DNA of 10,235 nt, from assembly GCA_049509675.1 (NCBI GenBank), contig JBEKZQ010000397.1, positions 1 to 10,235 on the forward strand, read 5' to 3'. The stretch is from JBEKZQ01 sp049509675. GTDB lineage: Bacteria > Planctomycetota > Planctomycetia > Pirellulales > Thermoguttaceae. The position numbers were made by a program, and so were the translations under genes. Of the stretch, positions 6,076-10,235 are shown piece after piece (the first letter of the stretch is position 1; every line of letters starts with the position of its first letter). The notes below the pieces were generated by a model. It was given only the letters and a program-made list of their open reading frames with translations, was not told the origin of the DNA and did no database searches.

Positions 6076-9000
6076 AGTCGTTCAAGCGCGGGGTTGGCGG
6101 GACGGTGCGGCGATCGCCCGGCAGCATGTTCGAGGCGGGCAGTTCCCCATCCGTGCCGTTGGCGATGGTGAGCGTATGGGTGTAGACGTGGATCAGCGTG
6201 CCGTCCACCTTCACGGAGCTATCGTAATTATTGGCGAGATTCGTGGAGACGGCCGTTAATTGCGGCACGGCCGTAACGGCGCTGTTGACGTTGGTAAAGT
6301 CGGCGACGGGACCGGCCAGGTAGATCAAGGCGCCGCTGGTCGTGGCCGTGATGTTGAGCTGGAACGGCAGGGCGCCCGCCAAGGTGATGGCGGTCTGGAT
6401 GTCGGTGGCGGTGGTGGCCGCCGTATCCATGGCGTTCCAACGGATGATATTGGCTGCCCCCGGTTGGATCGTATTGCTGAAGGTGAAGGTGACGGTGGTG
6501 TTGCCGTCCGAGAGTTGGAAACTATCGCCTTCCTTGATTTGACTGCCGGGCGGCGCGACAAGCGGTTGCCGCGAGGCCGACGGCAGACTGATCTGGCTGC
6601 TTCCGGCGGTGAAGACCACCGTCGTGCCGGTCAAGGTGATCAGGTTGGTGTTCGGCGCGACCGTGGCCTGGATGGCCAGGTTGCCTGTCGCGTTCTCGGC
6701 ATTGATGGCCGCCGCGGTGGCCGTGGCGACCGCCTGGTCGGAATCGCCCGGCGCCACCAGGATGGTGCCTGGCACGGCGGCCTGGCCGACGTTGGGCACG
6801 TAACTGAAAGTGACCGTGTTGGCGCCGTCGTTCAAGGTGAACTGGGCTGGTTTGTAGATCGCGACGGTGGCGCCGAAGGTCAAAACGCTAAGGCCATTGA
6901 TCGGCGAGGCCGCCTGGGCCGCCGCGTTCTGGATGGCCGTGGCGATTTTCGTGGCCAGGCTCGCCGCCGTGTCGCCTGTGCCGGCCGTCGGGTCGTACAC
7001 GATCGGCAGCACGGGAAGGACTGGGGTCGGGTCGGTGGACTTGACGAATTGGAAGACCTGTTGTCCGCCGTTATAGTTCACGGTGAACTTGGCCAAGTGG
7101 GTGACGGACGAACCCACCACGGCGACAAGCTGGCTGCCCGAGCTTGAAGAGATCATGTTCCCGGGCAGACCGGTGAAATTGGCGTTGTCGAACCAGGTGG
7201 TCAGCGCGCTGCCCGAGGGCGCGAAGAGCGTGCGGTTTCCGGAGAACCGCTGGTCGATGGCCGCGGCAATCTTCGCGGTGACCTGGACGGCTGTCATGTT
7301 GGGGTTGATCGCGACCGGGACGTTGCCGGCGCCGACCGTGCCTGCGCCGTTGCTCGTGGCCCCCAAAGTGAGCATGGAACCGGCCGGCAGGATCGTACTT
7401 CCCGCGGGCGGAGCAGCCGCGCCGGAAATCATGACGCTCACGTTGCCGCCGGCGTCGATTTGCGTGGTGCTCACGGTGGCCCGCACGCCCACCAGGGTGG
7501 CGGCGGCGTTGATCGCAGCCATCATGTTGGCGGCCACGTCTTGGGCGTCCATCGCGGTGGCGATGGCGATCCCCGTGTTCCCGTCGGCCAGCGCGGCGCC
7601 GTTGGCGCCCGTGGTGGTGAACTCGAAGGTTACCGTATTCCCCTTCGTGTCGTATAGATTGAACGTCGCGGTGTTGGGAATTACCGTGCCGGCGGCATTG
7701 GGCACCACCAGGCTTTGGCCCATGTCGAACTCGAAGATCTGGTTGTCGACGGTGAATGTCTGCCCGTCGTCCAACTGGTTGCCGGGGAGCCCTTCCAGAT
7801 AACTGCCGCCGATCGTCGGGTTTTCGACTTCCAGGTCGGCAGCGGTGCTGAAGTCGAAGCGCAGCAGGAGATTGCTGTCGCCGACATAGCCTGACAAGTT
7901 GACCACTTCCTGTAGCCAGACGCCGCCGGTCGTGCTCGGCCAAGTGAGTTGCGGCCTATTTGCAACGTTGGTATTGTTCACATTTTCCGTGTTGCTGACC
8001 AGGAAATGCCAGTTGGCGCCGCCGTCGGCAGAGATGTAGACCTTGGCCCCGTCGAAATTGCCGGAGTTCTCGGTATCCAGATAGTAGTTGAAATACAGCG
8101 TGGGCTGGTCGCCCGCCGAATAACCCACCAGGCTGAAGGGGGTTTGCGCAATCAGCGAGCCCTGGGCGCCGCCGGGCAGATTGTAGGTGCTGTAGATTTG
8201 CGGGTTGGTGAACTCGTAGTCCGCCGAGTGCGGCTGGGCCACGAGCGTACCGGCGGTGGGCGGAATGCGCGGATCCTCCAGACCGAAATAGTAGCTGGTA
8301 TTGCCGGCCTGGCCATAATCGTTGATCGCATTGCGGGTCTGGTCGTAGGTGACGTCGATGCCGTGTCCCGCGTTGCCGGCGCGGGCGTTGGTGGGATGCC
8401 ACAAGTTATAGTCGAGCGTGGAGAAGGCCAGGCCGGTGACGTTCGTCAAGGGCGCGCCGCCCGGACCGGTCATTTGGATCCAGTACTGGCCGTCCTGGAA
8501 GACTGGTTGCAGAGCGCCGGTGGTGGGATTGATGCAGTACAATTTGCCGTCCTGAGTGCAGGCGAACAGGAAGTTCGCGTAGAAACCTCCGTCGACGTCG
8601 GGCGGTCCCGCACTCAGGCCGGTGAATATTTCCGTACTGCCGATCGTGGCCAACTGGGTCGCGGTAGCAATCCACGTCGCGCTCGGGCCGCCGCCGGTCG
8701 GTACGATGGAGGGATAGGCGGTCGGGTCATCGGTGGGATGCGTGGCCACCTCCGGATAACCGCGGAAGGCATAGTTCTGCGTGCTCAGGATCGTGCTCGC
8801 GTTGTTGGCGCCCGGCGGCTGGTTGACCTGGTACAATCCGCCCGCGGTGCTGACGGCGTACAAGTTGTTGCCGAGCCATGTCATGCCGCTGACGTCGCCG
8901 CCCGGGCCCGTCCCGGCGGCCGTCAAGGTAGAGCCGCCGCCGACAAACACGGCCGAGGTGGCCGGCGGTACTTGACCGGGGGGGATGGAGACTCCCGTAA

Positions 9001-10235
9001 CTTCCACCTGGCCGCCGTAAACCACGGCCTTGACCTGCCCGAAAGTGGTGGGATTCTGCTGCGGCAGGGCGTTGATCTCGCCGGCAATCTCGGTGGCGAT
9101 CTGGTGGGCGAGATCCCCGGCCGTGATGGGCACCGGAACATCGCCGGTGACCACGCCGGTCTGGCTGGGGGTCACTGTGTCGACCTGCGGGTTGAGATAG
9201 AACGACGGGACGCCGACGAAACCGTTGGCCAGCGTGAAGGTATTCGGAACCAGGTTGGTTTGGTTGACGAAGCCCGAAAGGTCGTTGGTGGTTTCGAAGG
9301 TCGTGTCCTTCTTGGCCCGGAAGGGGAACTTGAGGGGGTCCAACGCATAGGCGGCGGCCATGGCGTTGGCGACCTGCTGCGCCGTGGTGAAATTGGCGTC
9401 CACGTCGATGGTGAAGCCGCGTGCCACCGCGGGCGCGGCGAACGGCGTGTTGCCCGTGTTTATCGCCAGGTTGGGGCCGTAGAACAAGAAGCCGGTGGCC
9501 GTCATTTGCACCTCCATGGTCATCTGCAGGCCGGCAATCACGCCGTTGATCGCAGCGAGCATTTTCTGCTGGATGGTGTTGTACGTGTCGGCGGGCTGAT
9601 TGCCGTTCCAGACCTGCGAATGGAAGGCGATCACCTGGGCGCCCGGACTGGCCACGGTGACCACTGCGTTCGACTGATCGATGAACTCGAAGACCTTCTT
9701 CTTGTTGTTGGTATCGGTGATGCTGAACTGGTCGCCATCCAGGCTGTTGATGGCGTAGCCGGCGAGAACCCCCGTGATCTGGGCGTCGCCGTTATAGGCG
9801 ACCTTGGGCGTCGCGGGCGCCACGACGACGCCGGTATGGATGATCGTGCCGGTGACGCCGTCATAGGCCGTACCGACCACGACCGGCACGCCGTTAATTG
9901 TCTCCGTCGCGGGCCCGTAAACGTTCAGGTCGTTGTTCGGCCCGGTGGGACGAACCACCGTGAAGGATCCCGTGGGCGCAAAGTTCGAGTCGTTCAAGGC
10001 GCCATAGAAGGTAATGCGATTGCCGGAAGCGATGTCCGGGTTGTAACCATTGGCAAGGATATGGGTAATGGGCGCCCAGCCGGGATTGACGCCGCTGTTG
10101 AACATCTTCACGGTATTGACAATGGTCGTGTCGAAGAGGGCTTCCGCCTGGAGTTCCGTCTGGCCTGGCAACGGGGCTTCCTCGAAGGGGATCAGGTGCA
10201 GATTGGGGGCGGCGACGCCGTTGGCGCCGGATTTT
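5531..10235 (-). CDS. Giant secreted multidomain protein, 5' part (no start in window, frameshifted at its 3' end)
   Basis: This is the N-terminal part of a giant planctomycete-type surface protein. The frame is already open at the right edge (K-S-G-A-N-G-V precedes the TTG at 10169-10171), so that TTG is an internal Leu codon and the true start and any signal peptide lie beyond base 10235. Recognisable protein runs from 10234 to about 5975. In order it has an unassigned region, hairpin-helix repeats, a propeller-like stretch, and a MAM/jelly-roll-like domain carrying a repeat-filled insertion that closes with GFYIDDIIVGF. After TNAPAD the frame turns into Arg/His/Pro-rich sequence with no domain character and stops at 5531-5533. 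That tail of about 147 residues is a frameshift product, because the real continuation lies in the neighbouring frame. The real part is rich in Thr, Val, Ala, Asn and Gly and poor in Cys, typical of exported beta-rich proteins. No catalytic motif was seen. The function is inferred to be structural or adhesive. Confidence 0.88.
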   Translation of the reverse strand, partial: KSGANGVAAPNLHLIPFEEAPLPGQTELQAEALFDTTIVNTVKMFNSGVNPGWAPITHILANGYNPDIASGNRITFYGALNDSNFAPTGSFTVVRPTGPNNDLNVYGPATETINGVPVVVGTAYDGVTGTIIHTGVVVAPATPKVAYNGDAQITGVLAGYAINSLDGDQFSITDTNNKKKVFEFIDQSNAVVTVASPGAQVIAFHSQVWNGNQPADTYNTIQQKMLAAINGVIAGLQMTMEVQMTATGFLFYGPNLAINTGNTPFAAPAVARGFTIDVDANFTTAQQVANAMAAAYALDPLKFPFRAKKDTTFETTNDLSGFVNQTNLVPNTFTLANGFVGVPSFYLNPQVDTVTPSQTGVVTGDVPVPITAGDLAHQIATEIAGEINALPQQNPTTFGQVKAVVYGGQVEVTGVSIPPGQVPPATSAVFVGGGSTLTAAGTGPGGDVSGMTWLGNNLYAVSTAGGLYQVNQPPGANNASTILSTQNYAFRGYPEVATHPTDDPTAYPSIVPTGGGPSATWIATATQLATIGSTEIFTGLSAGPPDVDGGFYANFLFACTQDGKLYCINPTTGALQPVFQDGQYWIQMTGPGGAPLTNVTGLAFSTLDYNLWHPTNARAGNAGHGIDVTYDQTRNAINDYGQAGNTSYYFGLEDPRIPPTAGTLVAQPHSADYEFTNPQIYSTYNLPGGAQGSLIAQTPFSLVGYSAGDQPTLYFNYYLDTENSGNFDGAKVYISADGGANWHFLVSNTENVNNTNVANRPQLTWPSTTGGVWLQEVVNLSGYVGDSNLLLRFDFSTAADLEVENPTIGGSYLEGLPGNQLDDGQTFTVDNQIFEFDMGQSLVVPNAAGTVIPNTATFNLYDTKGNTVTFEFTTTGANGAALADGNTGIAIATAMDAQDVAANMMAAINAAATLVGVRATVSTTQIDAGGNVSVMISGAAAPPAGSTILPAGSMLTLGATSNGAGTVGAGNVPVAINPNMTAVQVTAKIAAAIDQRFSGNRTLFAPSGSALTTWFDNANFTGLPGNMISSSSGSQLVAVVGSSVTHLAKFTVNYNGGQQVFQFVKSTDPTPVLPVLPIVYDPTAGTGDTAASLATKIATAIQNAAAQAASPINGLSVLTFGATVAIYKPAQFTLNDGANTVTFSYVPNVGQAAVPGTILVAPGDSDQAVATATAAAINAENATGNLAIQATVAPNTNLITLTGTTVVFTAGSSQISLPSASRQPLVAPPGSQIKEGDSFQLSDGNTTVTFTFSNTIQPGAANIIRWNAMDTAATTATDIQTAITLAGALPFQLNITATTSGALIYLAGPVADFTNVNSAVTAVPQLTAVSTNLANNYDSSVKVDGTLIHVYTHTLTIANGTDGELPASNMLPGDRRTVPPTPRLNDYGTGQKNAQEGFYIDDIIVGFAGRGQMYTNAPADLHETGVRPDQEDPGRILPDGGPPGQPVRHLPRADDTDAPRPHGAVCVGRRRGPHERLDHVDRSGGQRHPHGRHVLDQRRHYAAHLPVRSPVPQPGRTGLRRHDRQHTHPFQRHGDRGPGRGLDGGRHQQGVASLRPVQRDGLVQQQR
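5972..5986 (-). other. Frameshift site splitting the giant gene
   Basis: On the minus strand the codons run AAC GCG CCC GCC GAC, and the family-like continuation TTC ACG AAA CTG begins at 5973 in the frame displaced by one base. Two simple repairs restore one reading frame. Removing one C from the CCC run (5981-5983) gives N-A-P-P-T-F-T-K. Restoring a lost AC pair (GACC from GACACC) gives N-A-P-A-D-T-F-T-K, which I find closer to related proteins as I remember them. Stops in the two frames (5531-5533 and 6082-6084) confine the event to that interval. No slippery sequence with an adjacent stop codon is evident, so an assembly error or a recent mutation is more likely than programmed frameshifting. 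Confidence 0.85.
6002..6058 (-). other. Closing strand of the jelly-roll domain
   Basis: NAQEGFYIDDIIVGFAGRGQ is the typical last strand of a MAM/jelly-roll-like domain, in which G-F-Y-I-D-D-I follows L-x-R-F-x-F. Here it is separated from that strand by the repeat block. It directly precedes the frameshift. Confidence 0.65.
6287..6538 (-). repeat. Hairpin-helix repeat, copy 7
   Basis: The hairpin is KEGDSFQLSDGNTTVTFTF, the helix is TAATTATDIQTAITLAG and the closing strands are FQLNITATTSGALIYLAG. The A-A-I-N core is changed to T-A-I-T. The hairpin closely matches those of copies 8 and 9. Confidence 0.6.
6608..6847 (-). repeat. Hairpin-helix repeat, copy 6
   Basis: It follows copy 5 with almost no linker. 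The hairpin is AQFTLNDGANTVTFSY, the helix is SDQAVATATAAAINAENATG and the closing strands are LAIQATVAPNTNLITLTG. The order VAPGDSDQAVA...INA...IQATV...LITLTG is the closest in the window to the flagellin IN motif. Confidence 0.65.
6851..7093 (-). repeat. Hairpin-helix repeat, copy 5
   Basis: The hairpin is AKFTVNYNGGQQVFQF, the helix is TAASLATKIATAIQNAAAQA and the closing strands are INGLSVLTFGATVAIY. The linker between hairpin and helix (DPTPVLPVLPIVYDP) is Pro-rich and longer than in the other copies. Confidence 0.6.
7247..7393 (-). repeat. Hairpin-helix repeat, copy 4 (degenerate)
   Basis: Its first half reads ILPAGSMLTLGATSNG and lacks the F-x-F end. The middle VPVAINPNMTAVQVTAKIAA followed by AIDQRF keeps the helix pattern. 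The closing strands are replaced by a Ser-rich linker (LPGNMISSSSGSQLVAVVG). Confidence 0.45.
7421..7681 (-). repeat. Hairpin-helix repeat, copy 3
   Basis: A well-preserved copy. The hairpin is TATFNLYDTKGNTVTFEF, the helix is DVAANMMAAINAAATLVG and the closing strands are VRATVSTTQ and NVSVMISG. It is a good reference copy for building a profile of this repeat. Confidence 0.65.
7847..8329 (-). other. MAM/jelly-roll-like domain, first part
   Basis: Sequence hallmarks are TSYYFGLEDPRIPP, then YNLPGGAQGSLIAQTPFSLV, then QPTLYFNYYLDTENSGNFDG, VYISADGGANWHFL, WLQEVVNLSGYVGDSNLLL and RFDFSTA. This is the strand order expected of a MAM/lectin-like jelly roll: a grouped-up strand, an Asp-box turn, a W-L-Q-E-V-V-N-L-S strand and an L-x-x-R-F-x-F strand. 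The domain is not finished here. The final strand appears nearly 600 residues later at 6002-6058. Such domains usually bind carbohydrate or protein partners, but binding residues cannot be assigned from sequence alone. Confidence 0.65.
8009..8032 (-). other. Single Asp-box (BNR-type) turn
   Basis: SADGGANW fits the S-x-D-x-G-x-x-W Asp-box. Only one copy was seen, so it is taken as a structural turn in the jelly-roll-like domain and not as evidence for a sialidase propeller. Confidence 0.55.
8402..8911 (-). other. Beta-propeller-like region
   Basis: The stretch contains short blade-like repeats: DVSGMTWLGNNLYAVSTAGG with LYQVN, then YANFLFACTQDGKLYCINPT with TGALQPV, then NVTGLAFSTLDYNLWHPT. 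The recurring pattern of small hydrophobic strand, [LK]LY-x-[VI], and Gly turn resembles PQQ/NHL/WD-type propellers that report a value per blade. Only about three blades can be discerned, fewer than a complete propeller. The two Cys residues (FACTQ, LYCIN) are rare in this protein. The exact family is not certain. Confidence 0.45.
8993..9238 (-). repeat. Hairpin-helix repeat, copy 2 (partly degenerate)
   Basis: The helix and closing strands are clear: PVPITAGDLAHQIATEIAG leads to EINALPQQNP and then VKAVVYGGQVEVTG. The opening hairpin (TFTLANGFVGVPSFYL) is weaker than in other copies and lacks the usual F-x-F end. The segment ITAGD...IA...INA is the part closest to the flagellin IN motif. 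Confidence 0.5.
9461..9742 (-). repeat. Hairpin-helix repeat, copy 1
   Basis: This is the first clear copy of a protein repeat found throughout the gene. A beta-hairpin (LDGDQFSITD, then KKKVFEF) is followed after a linker by a helix-like segment (NTIQQKMLAAINGVIAG) and a closing strand pair (MTMEVQMTATGFLFYG). The pattern is DG-x-F-x-[IL], F-x-F, A-A-I-N, then V-x-[AM]-x-(n)-[FL]-x-G. A shorter helix-only segment follows at 9335-9418 (TTAQQVANAMAAAYALDP). The copies are diverged at the DNA level, so this is a protein repeat rather than a nucleotide repeat. Confidence 0.6.
9743..10235 (-). other. Unassigned region of the giant protein
   Basis: This part reads in frame but I recognise no domain. 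It includes a short segment with amphipathic character (ELQAEALFDTTIVNTVKMF) followed by beta-rich sequence with repeated Gly-Val-Val and Asn/Asp-Gly turns (for example ETINGVPVVVGTAYDGVTG). The Thr/Val/Gly-rich composition matches the rest of the protein. It could be the end of a fold that begins beyond the right edge. Confidence 0.5.

Larger units (their letters stand above)
6059..7846 (-). other. About 596-residue insertion within the jelly-roll domain
   Basis: This stretch lies between the RFDFSTA strand and the closing GFYIDDIIVGF strand. It opens with a lone hairpin (DDGQTFTVDNQIFEFDMG, about 7721-7771) and then holds repeat copies 3 to 7 in tandem. It ends in a non-repeat linker (KVDGTLIHVYTHTLTIANGT to RLNDYGTGQKN). 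The codon register stays the same throughout. Homologues, as I remember them, have a much shorter loop at this position, so the block looks like an expanded loop. Confidence 0.6.

Noticed and set aside
6260..7147. A plus-strand open frame of 295 codons
   Set aside because: It overlaps the hairpin-helix repeats of the real gene and encodes Gly/Arg/Asp-rich sequence, a by-product of high GC content.
8009..8032. Sialidase or other BNR-repeat enzyme
   Set aside because: Only one Asp-box is present, embedded in a jelly-roll-like domain; no catalytic Arg triad or further Asp-boxes were seen.
10169..10171. TTG as a start codon for the 5' part
   Set aside because: The frame is open upstream to the window edge with the same composition (NLHLIPFEEAP), and there is no signal peptide after the TTG. 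It is an internal codon.

Overview
The window is a single, very large, repetitive gene on the minus strand that runs off both ends. No promoter, start codon, terminator, RNA gene, mobile element or CRISPR array is visible. Reading the minus strand, codons are open from base 10234 to about 5975. The protein then continues in a different frame from about 5975 to base 1 without a stop. Together this encodes roughly 3,410 residues with neither a genuine N-terminus nor a C-terminus in view. The two frames are separated by one frameshift (one extra base or two missing bases). It lies immediately after a conserved strand, and the conserved downstream sequence resumes at once in the other frame, so the two pieces are almost certainly one gene.

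Organism: the high GC content, the strong avoidance of TTA/CTA/TCA codons and the mix of extracellular modules (two GEVED domains, an SdrD/Cna-B-like domain, a parallel beta-helix, a MAM/jelly-roll-like domain with a GFYIDDIIVGF strand, and many bacterial Ig-like domains) point to the phylum Planctomycetes, probably Pirellulales. This is a judgement from remembered family patterns, not a database search.

Layout from N- to C-terminus (high to low coordinates): an unassigned region (9743-10235); hairpin-plus-helix repeats (about 8993-9742); a beta-propeller-like stretch (8402-8911); the first part of a MAM/jelly-roll-like domain (7847-8329); a roughly 600-residue insertion built mainly of the same hairpin-helix repeats (6059-7846); the closing strand of the jelly-roll domain (6002-6058); the frameshift (about 5975-5985); another hairpin-helix repeat (5488-5772); a beta-helix (4561-5400) interrupted by one more such repeat (4921-5169); a conserved linker and an SbsA-type Ig domain (3889-4560); two tandem GEVED domains (2746-3888); an SdrD/Cna-B-like domain (2464-2739); then at least eight Ig-like domains to the left edge, the last of them cut by the window.

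No enzyme active site was recognised. The architecture suggests an exported cell-surface or extracellular-matrix protein, perhaps adhesive or calcium-stabilised. The most interesting item is the hairpin-helix repeat. At least eight copies occur, several sit inside other folds, and the pattern resembles the flagellin IN motif.
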